Assembly (NCBI RefSeq): GCF_014649655.1
Contig: NZ_BMTL01000011.1
Location: 1 to 64,000 of the forward strand
Length of the DNA stretch: 64,000 bases
Direction: 5' to 3'
Origin: Streptomyces humidus
GTDB lineage: Bacteria; Actinomycetota; Actinomycetes; Streptomycetales; Streptomycetaceae
The position numbers and the translations under genes are program-made. The notes under the pieces are model-generated. The model had not been told where the DNA came from. It saw nothing but the letters and a program-made list of their open reading frames with translations, and did no database searches. Within the stretch, counting starts at the first letter, position 1, and each line of letters starts with the position of its first letter. Of this stretch, positions 42,167 through 51,098 are shown in pieces.

Positions 42167-42662
42167 TAGTAGGTCTCTGACCTGCGGAAACGTTCATTTC
42201 GTCCTGTTGGATCGTCAACTTCGCCTGAACGGACTGAATCCGCTGCGCGTGAGTTCGGCCCCGTTGCGGTCGGTGTTGGTTCACATTGCTCTGACCTGCA
42301 CAGATGTCGTGGGTGGGCGATGGGGCAGGTTTCCGTAGGTGGCGTGTACGAGGCCTGGGCGCCGGATTCTGGACGCCGGCTGGACACGAGTATCCAGAAG
42401 TTCTGCCCGGGAACCTTCGGGTCGGCGGCTCTGCCAGGTCGGCGGGTGGGTACGGGGGCTGCCCGAATGAGGGTGTGGTCCGAGTTGGGACGCGAAAACG
42501 GCCCGTACTGGAAACGGCCCAGAGAGGACCGACAGGCGTGGCAGGAGCGGCCGCTTCGCCGTCGCTCTGGTGGGTGCCGGTCACGCGGGCGTCGCCGCCT
42601 CCCATGGTGCTGATGCAGTCCGACGCCTGGACGGCCTCGGAGGTGAGGACCTTGGGGGGGAT

Positions 42663-42746
42663 TGCCCAGTGTTTGAGCATGGCGTGCAGGACGTCGATGC
42701 GGCGGCAGGTAAGGCAGAGGAGGGCTGCGTTGTGGCGTTTGCTCCA
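42663..42746 (-). mobile_element. IS110-family transposase C-terminal remnant
   Basis: About 28 residues (WSKRHNAALLCLTCRRIDVLHAMLKHW) match the conserved C-terminal end of IS110/IS1111 transposases. The rest of the transposase is absent. Seen by motif memory only. Confidence 0.6.
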
Positions 42747-42926
42747 CGCCCTCCACGCAGGACCTCTCCTTCCTCCGGAGCCAAGATCCATAATCCCGTT
42801 ACGGAGGGAGATGGCATGACGGTGTGGGTCAACCACATCGTGATCGGTTACTGGATCGCTTGAGGTGACGGCGCGCACATCAGGGAGAGGAGCCACCGGC
42901 CGGGCCGCCTCTTCCTGATGCCGGGT

Positions 42927-43943
42927 CTACAGCCGGACCGTATGACGCACCGGGAAGACGGCGAATCCCGTGCGGTGCGCGAGCGTTCCCCACAACCCTC
43001 GTGGCAGGTACAGCGAGACCACGATGGCCGCCGCGCCGACCACGATCAGGTACCAGACGCCGCTCTGTGCGAAGTACTTGTCGAGGAGGAAGTAGGCGAT
43101 CGCGCCGACGAAGGGGCCCTCGATCGTGCCGATGCCGCCGATGATCACCATGAAGACCATCAGGGCCGAGTACTGCACCCCGAAGATCTGCGTCGGCGAC
43201 GCCACCCCCAGGCTGTTGACGCAGATCACCGCACCGGCGGCGGCACATCCGGCAGCCGCCGTGATGTAGATGATCCGCTTGCCTCGCGTGACGTTCACGC
43301 CGAGGGAACCGGCGGCGGTGTCGTCGTCGCGGATGGCCTGGAGGCTCAGGCCGAGGCGGCTGCGCAGGACGGCGTAGGCGCCGAGCACGGCCGTGGCCAT
43401 GACAGCGAGCGCCAGCCAGTAGGTGAAGGCGCGCCGCAGCACCGGATCGGCGGTGACGTCCGAGAGGGTGCGTCCGCTCGCCGCTCCCAGGGAGTCGAAG
43501 CGGACCACGACCAGGCGGACGACCTCGGCGATCACCCAGGTGCCGACGGCGAAGTAGCCGCCGCGCAGCCGGAAGGCGAGGTACGACACCGGCCAGGCGA
43601 GCAGCGCCACCACGGCGGAGACGACGAGCGTGCCCGCGTAGACGTTCACGCCGTGGTCGTTGACGATGAACAGCAGGTAGGCGCCCAGGCCGATGTACGC
43701 CTGCTGGCCCATCGACATCATGCCCGCGTACCCCGCGAGCAGGTTCCACATGGAGGCGAGGGCCACCAGGTAGCAGAGCTTGACCAGTTGGGCCGTGACG
43801 CCCGATTCGACGACGTAGGGGAGGGCCGCCATCGTCATGAGGACGACGGCTGTTCCTGCCAGGCCCAGGGCGGTTGCGCGGCCACCGCGGTGTACGGCCG
43901 GCAGTGCGGTCGCCTCGGCGGCGGGGGCTGTCTGGACGGTCAT
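42927..43943 (-). CDS. Branched-chain amino acid-type ABC permease (LivM-like)
   Basis: A 338-residue permease with about ten membrane segments. SMWNLLAGYAGMMSMGQQAYIGLGAYLLF and AIRDDDTAAGSLGVNVTRGK (the cytoplasmic ATPase-contact loop) are LivM hallmarks. It is last in the operon; ATG 43943 overlaps the livH stop by 4 bp. It is not fused to LivH, unlike the unit 1 system. Confidence 0.93.
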   Translation of the reverse strand: MTVQTAPAAEATALPAVHRGGRATALGLAGTAVVLMTMAALPYVVESGVTAQLVKLCYLVALASMWNLLAGYAGMMSMGQQAYIGLGAYLLFIVNDHGVNVYAGTLVVSAVVALLAWPVSYLAFRLRGGYFAVGTWVIAEVVRLVVVRFDSLGAASGRTLSDVTADPVLRRAFTYWLALAVMATAVLGAYAVLRSRLGLSLQAIRDDDTAAGSLGVNVTRGKRIIYITAAAGCAAAGAVICVNSLGVASPTQIFGVQYSALMVFMVIIGGIGTIEGPFVGAIAYFLLDKYFAQSGVWYLIVVGAAAIVVSLYLPRGLWGTLAHRTGFAVFPVRHTVRL

Positions 43944-44812
43944 GCGAGGACACTCCTGCCGAACAGGCCCTGCGGGCGGAACACCAGGACCAGGAGGAAG
44001 ACCACGTGCCCCGCGAGCAGGGGAAGGTCCGGGGAGATCTGGGCGCCGACGGACTGGGCCACACCGAGCACCACGCCACCCGCGAGCGTGCCCCACAGCG
44101 AGCCGAGACCGCCGATGATGACCGTCTCGAAGGCGAACAGGACGGTGAGCTGACCCTCGAAGGGGGTGACTCCGCCCTGCCGCATCGTGTACAGGACACC
44201 GGCCAGGGCCACCGTCGCGAAGGCGATGACCGAGGTCAGGGCGTACACGCGGCGGTTGTCGACGCCCATCAGGCGGACCACCGCGCGGTCGTCGGATGTG
44301 GCCCGGACGATACGGCCGGGCTGCGTGCCGTAGAGGAAGAGGTGGAGGGAGGAAAGGACCGCTACCGCCGCCGCTACCGTGATCAGGGGGAACCAGCCGA
44401 TGGCCAGGCCACCGCCGAGGTCGATGCTCGCGGTGCCGAGCGAGCCGATGGGCAGGGGCTGCGCGTCGCTGCTGAACAGCTGGACCAGGACGTTCGGGAT
44501 GATGACTGAGACGCCGAAGGTGACCAGCATCGGGGCGAGTTCGCCGAGGCCCATCGCCCGGTCCAGCATGGAGCGCTGGACCAGGTAGCCGAGCCCGCCC
44601 ACCGCGATCATCGACACGACGATGGTGACGGGGACCGGGACGCCGTAGTGCGCCGCGGTCACCGAGGCCACGTAACCGCCGAGGATCATCAGGTCCCCGT
44701 GGGCGAGGTTGGCGATCCGCATCACGCCGAAGACGAGGGACAGGCCCGCGGCGGCCATGGCGAAGATGCCGCCGAGCAGGACGCCCTGCAGGATTGCGTT
44801 GAGCCAGGTCAT
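43940..44812 (-). CDS. Branched-chain amino acid-type ABC permease (LivH-like)
   Basis: A 290-residue permease: GVLLGGIFAMAAAGLSLVFGVMRIANLAHGDLMILGGYVA at the N-terminus and ATSDDRAVVRLMGVDNRRVYALTSVIA as the coupling loop. GGAGGTG lies 8 nt before ATG 44812, and the start overlaps the preceding ATPase gene stop. Confidence 0.93.
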   Translation of the reverse strand: MTWLNAILQGVLLGGIFAMAAAGLSLVFGVMRIANLAHGDLMILGGYVASVTAAHYGVPVPVTIVVSMIAVGGLGYLVQRSMLDRAMGLGELAPMLVTFGVSVIIPNVLVQLFSSDAQPLPIGSLGTASIDLGGGLAIGWFPLITVAAAVAVLSSLHLFLYGTQPGRIVRATSDDRAVVRLMGVDNRRVYALTSVIAFATVALAGVLYTMRQGGVTPFEGQLTVLFAFETVIIGGLGSLWGTLAGGVVLGVAQSVGAQISPDLPLLAGHVVFLLVLVFRPQGLFGRSVLA

Positions 44813-45537
44813 GGGGTCTTCACCTCCGGGAAGGCACCGGTGCCGAAGTACGCGGCGGTCACCTGATCGCGGGTGAGTCCGGCCGTCGTGCCGGTCAGCA
44901 CGATCCGGCCCTCCAGGACACACGCGATGCGGTCCGCCACGGCGAACGTGCGGTTGAGGTCCTGTTCGACCAGGATCACGGTCGCGCCCTCGGCACGGAT
45001 ACCGGGCAGCGCAGTGTAGAGCTGGTCCACGACGAGCGGGGCCAGACCCAGGGAGACCTCGTCGAGGAGCAGCAGCCGCGGATTGCCCATCAGCGCGCGG
45101 CCGATGGCGACGGCCTGCTGCTCACCGCCGGAGAGCCGGGCCGCCTTACGGGCACGGCGGTCGGCGACGAGCGGTATCGCCTCGTACACCTTGGCCAGGT
45201 TCCAGGGGCCCTTGCGCCCGGTGGCGGCGCCCACCTGGAGGTTCTCCTCGACGGTGAGCGACGGGAAGAGCCGGCGGCCCTCCGGGACCAGGCAGACGCC
45301 CTTGCGGGCCCGGCGGATGTCCGGCTCGGCGGTGACGTCCTCACCGGCCAGGCCGATCGTGCCGCGGAAGGGCTTCAGGGCTCCCGCGATGGTTTTCAAC
45401 AGGGTGGATTTTCCCGCTCCGTTGGCGCCGACGAGGGCGAGCAGCTCACCCTCGGCCACCTCGAGGTCGATGCCGAACAAGGCCTGGAAGTCGCCGTATC
45501 CGGCATCGACGGAGTCGACTCGCAGAAGCGTGCTCAT
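44809..45537 (-). CDS. Branched-chain amino acid-type ABC ATPase (LivF-like)
   Basis: A 242-residue ATPase: Walker A GANGAGKST, RKGVCLVPEGRRLFPSLTVEENL, signature LSGGEQQAV, Walker B LLLLDEVSLGLAP and LVEQDLNRTFAVADR. ATGA overlaps on both sides place it inside the operon. Confidence 0.93.
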   Translation of the reverse strand: MSTLLRVDSVDAGYGDFQALFGIDLEVAEGELLALVGANGAGKSTLLKTIAGALKPFRGTIGLAGEDVTAEPDIRRARKGVCLVPEGRRLFPSLTVEENLQVGAATGRKGPWNLAKVYEAIPLVADRRARKAARLSGGEQQAVAIGRALMGNPRLLLLDEVSLGLAPLVVDQLYTALPGIRAEGATVILVEQDLNRTFAVADRIACVLEGRIVLTGTTAGLTRDQVTAAYFGTGAFPEVKTP

Positions 45538-46262
45538 GCCGCCGTACCTCCCAGGTAGACCTCCGCGACCTCGTCGCTGGCCAGTACCTCGTGCGGGTCG
45601 CCGTCGACGCGGATCCGGCCGTACGCGAGGCAGACCAGACGGTCGACGACCTGGACCAGGGCCTTGACGACATGCTCGATCCACAGGATCGTCACGCCGG
45701 ACTCCTTCAGGGACAGCACGGTGGCGACGAGTTCCTCTGCCTCGGCCTCGGTGAGGCCGCCGGCGATCTCGTCGAGGAGCAGCAGGTCGGGACCGGTGGC
45801 CAGCGCCCGTGCCAGCTCCAGCCGTTTGCGGCCGAGGAGCGGCAGGGAACCGGCGGGCTTGTTGGCGAGGTGGAGCAGCCCGGCGGTCTCCAGCGCGCGC
45901 AGGGCCTGCTCGCGGGCGGGGCCGCCCCGCAGCCGGGCTCCCCGCTCGGCGCCGACCAGGGCGTTCTCGAACACGGTCAGGTCGCCGAAGGGGCGCGGTA
46001 TCTGGAAGGAGCGGCCGACGCCGAGCCGACATCGCTGCGCCGCGGAGGTGCGGGTGACATCGCGGCCCGCGAGCCGCACGGAACCGGCGGTCGCGCGCTC
46101 GACGCCCGAGATCGCGCTGAGCAGGGTGGACTTGCCCGCGCCGTTCGGGCCGACGATGCCGACCGCCTGCCCGCGGGGGACGCTCAGCTCGACGTCCTCC
46201 AGGACCCGCAGCTCACCGAAGTGCACGGCGAGATGGTCCACTTCGAGCAGGGGGGTGGTCAC
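45534..46262 (-). CDS. Branched-chain amino acid-type ABC ATPase (LivG-like)
   Basis: A 242-residue ATPase: Walker A GPNGAGKST, RLGVGRSFQIPRPFGDLTVFENALVG, Walker B LLLLDEIAGGLTEAEAE and IEHVVKALVQVVDRL. The signature is reduced to LLGRKRLELARAL, as in many LivG proteins. GTG 46262 overlaps the binding-protein gene stop (GTGA). Confidence 0.92.
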   Translation of the reverse strand: MTTPLLEVDHLAVHFGELRVLEDVELSVPRGQAVGIVGPNGAGKSTLLSAISGVERATAGSVRLAGRDVTRTSAAQRCRLGVGRSFQIPRPFGDLTVFENALVGAERGARLRGGPAREQALRALETAGLLHLANKPAGSLPLLGRKRLELARALATGPDLLLLDEIAGGLTEAEAEELVATVLSLKESGVTILWIEHVVKALVQVVDRLVCLAYGRIRVDGDPHEVLASDEVAEVYLGGTAA

Positions 46263-47581
46263 AGGTCCGCCGCCTCGGCGTCGGGCTTGACCTGCGGCAG
46301 CAAGGTGTTGCTGACGACCTTCAGGTCGTACGCGTCACCGCTGCCCTTGATCCACTGCGTGCCGACCATGGGGATGGTGGCGACGTTCTTGACCGGGTTG
46401 GCCGGACCGCCGCCGGTCCAGGAGAGGTGGCCGAGGACGGTGTCGAGGCTCGTCTTCCCGATCTGGGCGGCGACTGCCTCGCGGTCCTTGGGGTTCGCGT
46501 TGCGCAGGACGTGGTTGGCCACCTCGAACAGCGCGTGGTTGGGGCCGAGCCCCTGGTTCCACGTTCGGCCCTTCGCCAGCGGGGACTTCTCGTAGTCGTC
46601 GGCGAGTGCGGTGGCGGTCTGACCGGTGATCGTGGAGGTGAACGGGAACTGCGGCACCCACCAGCTCGCCGTGCACAGCCCGTTGCCGAGGTTGTTCGGC
46701 AGGGAGGCCACCGACGACTCGAAGAGGATGGCCTTGGAGATGGTGGCGACCGTGGGCTTGAAGTTCTGCTGTGCGGCCTGCGTCCAGAACGTCGAGAAGT
46801 CGGGCGGCGAGGGCACGCCGGCGAGGATCTCGACGCCCTCCTTCTTGAACTTCGCGATGATCGACGAGAAGTCCTTGGTGCTGGGCTCGTAGGAACCTGG
46901 GTCGACGAACGTGAAGCCCTTGGTCGAGGGCTGCGCGCGGTAACCGGTGGTCTTGTCCCGGAAGGCGTTGCCGTCGGAGTCGTTCGGCCACAGCACGCCG
47001 ACCTTCTTGTTGGTGTCGTGCTGCCGCCACATGTCGCTCTCGACCCTGGCCAGGTGCTCGATGCCGTCGAAGAAGTGGAACGTGTACTTGAAGGTCTTCT
47101 TCGGCGTGCCGCCGCGCCCGAAGAACCAGGCCTGCCAGGGCTCGATGGTCGAGACGCAGGGCACGCCCTCGCTCTCGCACTTGGCCGCCACCGGGTGGAT
47201 CGTGTCCGGCGTCGCGGTGACGAGGACGAGGTCGACCCGCTGCTGGGAGATCAGCTCGTCCGCGATGGTGGCCGCCTGCTGCGGGTCCGAGCCCGTGTCG
47301 CGGTCCAGGATCTTCACGTCGTACTTCTTGCCGTCGTGCGTGATCCCCTTGGCGAAGAAGGCACGCACCTGCTTGAGGATGTAGGCGTCGGACTCGGCGA
47401 AGGCCGCGTAGGCGCCGGTGCGCGGGCTGACGTAACCGATCTTGATGGTGTTGCCGGTCGAGTCGCCCGAGCCCTTGAGGCCGGAGGAACACGCGGAAAG
47501 GATCGGGGAGGCCGCTGCGGCAGTGGCTCCGAGGCCTCTGAGGACGGTGCGGCGGGAGGGCTTGATCGCGGGGTGTTCCAT
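46259..47581 (-). CDS. Substrate-binding lipoprotein, Tat-exported, of the second importer
   Basis: A 440-residue binding protein. The N-terminus PSRRTVLRGLGATAAAASPILSAC combines a twin-arginine motif (R10-R11) with a lipobox ending at Cys31, so it is folded before export and then lipid-anchored. The body is of the amide/urea/amino acid-binding type (IKIGYVSPRTGAYAAFAESDAYI; VLVTATPDTIHPVAAKCESEGVP). It leads the operon livG-F-H-M. The adjacent amidase and nitrilase genes suggest an amide or nitrile ligand, which is an inference. Confidence 0.9.
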   Translation of the reverse strand: MEHPAIKPSRRTVLRGLGATAAAASPILSACSSGLKGSGDSTGNTIKIGYVSPRTGAYAAFAESDAYILKQVRAFFAKGITHDGKKYDVKILDRDTGSDPQQAATIADELISQQRVDLVLVTATPDTIHPVAAKCESEGVPCVSTIEPWQAWFFGRGGTPKKTFKYTFHFFDGIEHLARVESDMWRQHDTNKKVGVLWPNDSDGNAFRDKTTGYRAQPSTKGFTFVDPGSYEPSTKDFSSIIAKFKKEGVEILAGVPSPPDFSTFWTQAAQQNFKPTVATISKAILFESSVASLPNNLGNGLCTASWWVPQFPFTSTITGQTATALADDYEKSPLAKGRTWNQGLGPNHALFEVANHVLRNANPKDREAVAAQIGKTSLDTVLGHLSWTGGGPANPVKNVATIPMVGTQWIKGSGDAYDLKVVSNTLLPQVKPDAEAADL

Positions 47582-47822
47582 GGCGGGCTCCGGAGGGCCT
47601 TGAGCCGCAGGTCACGGGCTGCGGCGAGTGGAGGAAGTGGCCGCGAACGTAGGCCCGCCGTCCGTGCCTGGACAGGGCACGGATTCGATATGCGAGACGG
47701 CTGGGCCGTCGGTGACCCTAATGAAACATCAGCTGTACGCAGAGGGACGTAGAGGAGTCACTGCACGCCCAAACCGGGACGGGTGGGACGCCTGGAGCTC
47801 CTGGGGTCGGCGCCCGCGCGCG

Positions 47823-48268
47823 TCAGGGCGTCGCGCGGATCCGTTCGCGCAGGTCCCTGGTGTACGCGTGGAACACGCCCATCAGGTCGACCTGGCCGGG
47901 ATCGGCCAGCCACTGGTTCTCCAGGCCCTCCATGACGGCGACGATCTGCGTGGCCAGCAGCCCGCAGTCGAGGTCCCCGCGCAGCTCACCGTCGGCGATG
48001 CCCGCCTCCAGGGCCGTACGCACCAGCGTCCGCGCCTCCGTGAAGTGCCGCCTGCTGTACTCGGCCGCGGGGTGGTCGCCGCCCGCCGATTCGGCGGCCA
48101 GGACATGGGAGAGCTGTACGAGCCCGGAGCGCTCGGCGTTGCGCACCACGAGCCGGTCCAGCATGTCGAGCACCTGCAGGCCGCGCAGGGTGAAGATGTC
48201 GTCCACCCCCATGCCGTACCGGTCGCGCAGGTCGCGCTCGGCCAGCACGGCCGCGAGCAGTGCCTGTG
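47823..48268 (-). pseudogene. TetR-family regulator lacking its DNA-binding domain
   Basis: About 148 residues read as the TetR ligand domain (LLAAVLAERDLRDRYGMGVDDIFTLRGLQVLDMLDRLVVRN ... VAVMEGLENQWLADPGQVDLMGVFHAYTRDLRERI). The first residues correspond to the position just after the recognition helix in intact relatives. The helix-turn-helix is missing: upstream DNA instead holds a GH3 fragment on the other strand. The frame stays open to 48395, but the added residues are not TetR. It probably once controlled the importer. Confidence 0.72.
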
Positions 48269-48279
48269 CGCCCCGACGC

Positions 48280-48474
48280 CGGCTCGCCGGTTTCGCCACC
48301 GCCCGGGCCGCCCCCGGAGGGACGACTGTGGTGGAGATACCGGCGCCTCGCCGGGCCGCGCAGATCTGGGACGCGGAGTCGGACGCCTGGCACACGGTGC
48401 AGGGCCGCTATCGCCTGCGCGCCGGGCGGTCGTACGCGGATCTGCGCGTCGAGGCGACATGCGACGCGCTCTGA
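48280..48474 (+). pseudogene. GH3 beta-glucosidase C-terminal (fibronectin III-like) fragment
   Basis: A 64-residue plus-strand frame ending at a stop: RLAGFATARAAPGGTTVVEI, then AQIWDAESDAWHTVQGRYRLRAG and SYADLRVEA. This matches the final domain of GH3 beta-glucosidases. The catalytic domains are absent. It abuts the TetR fragment tail to tail, marking a rearrangement breakpoint at about 48270. Confidence 0.65.
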
Positions 48475-48678
48475 CGGCTTCGGGGCCGGCGGCACGGTGG
48501 CCTCTCAACTCGGCGGCTCGGCGGGCTCGTGGCCTCACGGATCAGAGGACCGGCGTACCGCAGGCTCAGGCCGTCTCGGGCACCCGCCGCCGCCTCGCGA
48601 GAGCCGGACGGTGCCGACCGACGCATCTGGAGTCTCGCATTGAGAAACAGCCATGTTCATGAGCAGCGGACAGGACCT

Positions 48679-48693
48679 TATTGTCCGCCCATG
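48679..48693 (+). promoter_or_regulatory. Leaderless-type -10 element at the amidase gene
   Basis: TATTGT (48679-48684) lies 6 nt before ATG 48691, with no ribosome-binding site, as at dgt and dnaG. Confidence 0.5.
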
Positions 48694-50058
48694 CAGACCG
48701 CCCTCTCCAGGCTTGCCACGGGGACGCTCACCAGCGTCTCGCTCACCGAGGAACTCCTCGCGCGCGCCGAGCGGGCCGACGACCTGGGGGCCTTCGTCAC
48801 CCTCGACGCCGACCGCGCTCTCGCCGAGGCCGCGGCAGCGGACCGCACCCCAGCCCGGGGCCCGCTGCACGGGCTGCCGATCGCCGTCAAGGACAACATC
48901 CACGTCGCCGGACTCCCCAACACCGCGGGCTGCGAGGCGCTCGCCGGATTCGTCCCGGACCGAAACGCGCAGGCGATCACCCGGCTGCGTGCGGCCGGCG
49001 CGGTCGTGTTCGGCAAGACCAACATGCACGAGCTGGCTCTGGGAGCCACCACTGCGGGCGGCCCGTACGGCCCCGCCCGCAATCCCGCCGCCCCCGACCG
49101 CTTCGCGGGCGGAAGCAGCGGCGGCACCGCCACGGCCGTCGCCGCCGGTCTGGCCCCGGCCGGACTGGGCACCGACACCGGTGGCTCGGTCCGCGTCCCG
49201 GCCGCGCTCACCGGCATCGCCGGTCTCCGCCCGACCACGGGCCGTTACCCCGCCGGGGGCGTGACGCCGCTGTCGCGGACGCGCGACACCATCGGCCCCA
49301 TGGCCGCGACCGTCGCCGACCTCGTCCTGCTGGACACCGTCCTCGCCGCCGACCGGGGCCCGGCCGAGGCACCCGACCCGCGCGAGGTCGTGCTCGCCGT
49401 CCCCGAACACCACTTCACCGAGCCGCTGCACCCGCGTACCGCCGAGGTGTGGGAATACTCCCTGGACGTCCTGAGGACCGCCGGGGTCCGGCTCGTGCCG
49501 GTACGGCTGCCGGAGGTCGAGACGGCCGAAGAACTGGCCGGATTCCCCATCACCCTCTATGAGGCCGCCAGGCAGCTGCCCGGATACCTGCACACGGCGA
49601 CGGGCGGCACAGAACCGGCGGAACTCCTGGCCCGGATCACCCACCCCGACGTACGCACGACGATGGAGCAGGTCGTGTTCCCGCAGGCGGTCACCGAGTC
49701 GGAGTACCGGGCCGCCCTCAAGATCCGTGACCGTGTCCTCGTGGACGGCTACCGGCGGATCTTCCGCGAAACCGGAGCACACGCCGTGCTCTTCCCCACC
49801 ACACCCCTGCCCGCCGGACGGATCGACACCGACACCGAGCAGGTACGGCTGGACGGTGACCTGTGCCCGGCCTTCCCCACGTACATCCGCAACACGGGAC
49901 CCGGCAGCGTCGCCGCTCTTCCCGGCCTTACCGTGCCCGTCCGGTCGGCAGGCCCGGGACTCCCGGTGGGTGTGGCGCTCGACGCGCCCTGGAACACCGA
50001 CCGACGGCTCCTGGGCCTCGGCCTGCTGGTCGAACAGCTCCTGGAAGCGGGAGCATGA
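48691..50058 (+). CDS. Amidase-signature family hydrolase
   Basis: A 455-residue amidase. The Ser-Ser-Lys triad is intact: Lys67 (GLPIAVKDN), Ser142 (AGGSSGGTATAV) and Ser166 (TDTGGSVRVPA), with the family's exact 75- and 24-residue spacings. It hydrolyses an amide to acid and ammonia. The nitrilase gene begins 20 bp downstream and the Liv-type importer lies nearby on the other strand, so the set fits uptake and hydrolysis of amides and nitriles. Substrate unknown. Confidence 0.9.
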   Translation: MQTALSRLATGTLTSVSLTEELLARAERADDLGAFVTLDADRALAEAAAADRTPARGPLHGLPIAVKDNIHVAGLPNTAGCEALAGFVPDRNAQAITRLRAAGAVVFGKTNMHELALGATTAGGPYGPARNPAAPDRFAGGSSGGTATAVAAGLAPAGLGTDTGGSVRVPAALTGIAGLRPTTGRYPAGGVTPLSRTRDTIGPMAATVADLVLLDTVLAADRGPAEAPDPREVVLAVPEHHFTEPLHPRTAEVWEYSLDVLRTAGVRLVPVRLPEVETAEELAGFPITLYEAARQLPGYLHTATGGTEPAELLARITHPDVRTTMEQVVFPQAVTESEYRAALKIRDRVLVDGYRRIFRETGAHAVLFPTTPLPAGRIDTDTEQVRLDGDLCPAFPTYIRNTGPGSVAALPGLTVPVRSAGPGLPVGVALDAPWNTDRRLLGLGLLVEQLLEAGA

Positions 50059-50078
50059 AGAGAAGGAGACGATCGGAC

Positions 50079-51098
50079 ATGACAGAGACCACTCGCCGCT
50101 TCAAGGCCGCAGCCGTCCAGGCCGAGCCCGCCTGGCTCGACGCGGAGGCCGGAGTCGCCAAGACCGTCGACCTGATCGCGGAGGCGGCACGTAACGGCGC
50201 CTCTCTCATCGCCTTCCCGGAAGTATGGATCCCCGGCTACCCGCACTTCCTGTGGCTGGGCGCGGTCGCCGACCAGGTCCCCTTCGTCCGCCGCTGCCAC
50301 GCCGCCTCGCTCGCCCCCGACAGCGACGGGATGACCACGATCCGCCGCGCCGCCCGGCAGCACGGCATCACCGTCGCGCTCGGATACAGCGAAAAGGACC
50401 ACGGTACCCTCTACATCACCCAGACCGTGATCGCCGCCGACGGCAGCGTGCTCCTGCACCGCCGCAAGCTCAAGCCGACCCACGTCGAGCGCAGCCTGTT
50501 CGGCGAGGGCGACGGCAGCGACCTCAGGGTCGTCGACAGCGCGCTCGGCCGGCTCGGCGCCCTGAACTGCGCCGAGCACGTCCAGCCGCTCAGCAAGTAC
50601 GCCCTGTACGCGCAGAACGAGCAGGTGCACATAGCCAGTTGGCCGTGTTTCGGTCTCTACCGCGACCTCGCCTTCCAGCTCAGCGCCGAGGCCAACATCG
50701 CCGCGACCCAGGTGTACGCCATCGAGGGCAGCGCCTTCGTCCTGATGGCCACCCAGGTCATCTCCCCGGCCGGCATCGACGTCTTCGCGTCCACCCCCGA
50801 GCAGCGCCGCCTGCTCACGGTCGGCGGCGGCTGCTCGCGGATCTTCGGCCCCGACGGGCGTACCCTCACCAAGGACGTCGACGAGGGTGAGGAGGCACTG
50901 GTGTACGCCGACATCGACCTCGACGAGATCGACCTCGCGAAGAACGCCTTCGACCCGGCCGGGCACTACGCGCGCGCCGACGCCACCTACCTCGTTCACC
51001 GTCGCGAAGCCCGCCGGCCCGTGGTCCGGGAGGGAAGCCCCGCCGAGACCGTGCTGCCGGCGTTTCCGGTGCTGGACGACGAGATCCCCGAGCCATGA
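50079..51098 (+). CDS. Nitrilase-superfamily hydrolase (branch 1, nitrilase-like)
   Basis: A 339-residue enzyme with the Glu-Lys-Cys triad: Glu48 (AFPEVW), Lys130 (HRRKLKPT) and Cys164 (LNCAEH). The tripeptide after Cys is usually Trp-Glu in nitrilases (CWEH); here it is CAEH. The WIPGYPHFLWL and SWPCFGLYRD segments match true nitrilases rather than carbamoylases. It should turn a nitrile into acid and ammonia. AGAAGGAGA precedes ATG 50079. Its stop overlaps the ATG of the chimeric regulator gene. Confidence 0.9.
   Translation: MTETTRRFKAAAVQAEPAWLDAEAGVAKTVDLIAEAARNGASLIAFPEVWIPGYPHFLWLGAVADQVPFVRRCHAASLAPDSDGMTTIRRAARQHGITVALGYSEKDHGTLYITQTVIAADGSVLLHRRKLKPTHVERSLFGEGDGSDLRVVDSALGRLGALNCAEHVQPLSKYALYAQNEQVHIASWPCFGLYRDLAFQLSAEANIAATQVYAIEGSAFVLMATQVISPAGIDVFASTPEQRRLLTVGGGCSRIFGPDGRTLTKDVDEGEEALVYADIDLDEIDLAKNAFDPAGHYARADATYLVHRREARRPVVREGSPAETVLPAFPVLDDEIPEP

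Larger units (their letters stand above)
41788..42926. other. Gene-free junction between unit 3 and the next accessory block
   Basis: Contains three TTGGGGACGC-type motifs (about 41975-42006), the right-arm block of unit 3, core D at 42120, the left-arm block of a fourth unit, the AAACGGCCCG pair near 42492-42520 and an IS110-like tail at 42663. No intact gene. Confidence 0.65.

Noticed and set aside
42304..42819. Plus-strand ORF of 171 codons in the junction after site D
   Set aside because: It is antisense to the IS110-like remnant and lacks protein-like features.
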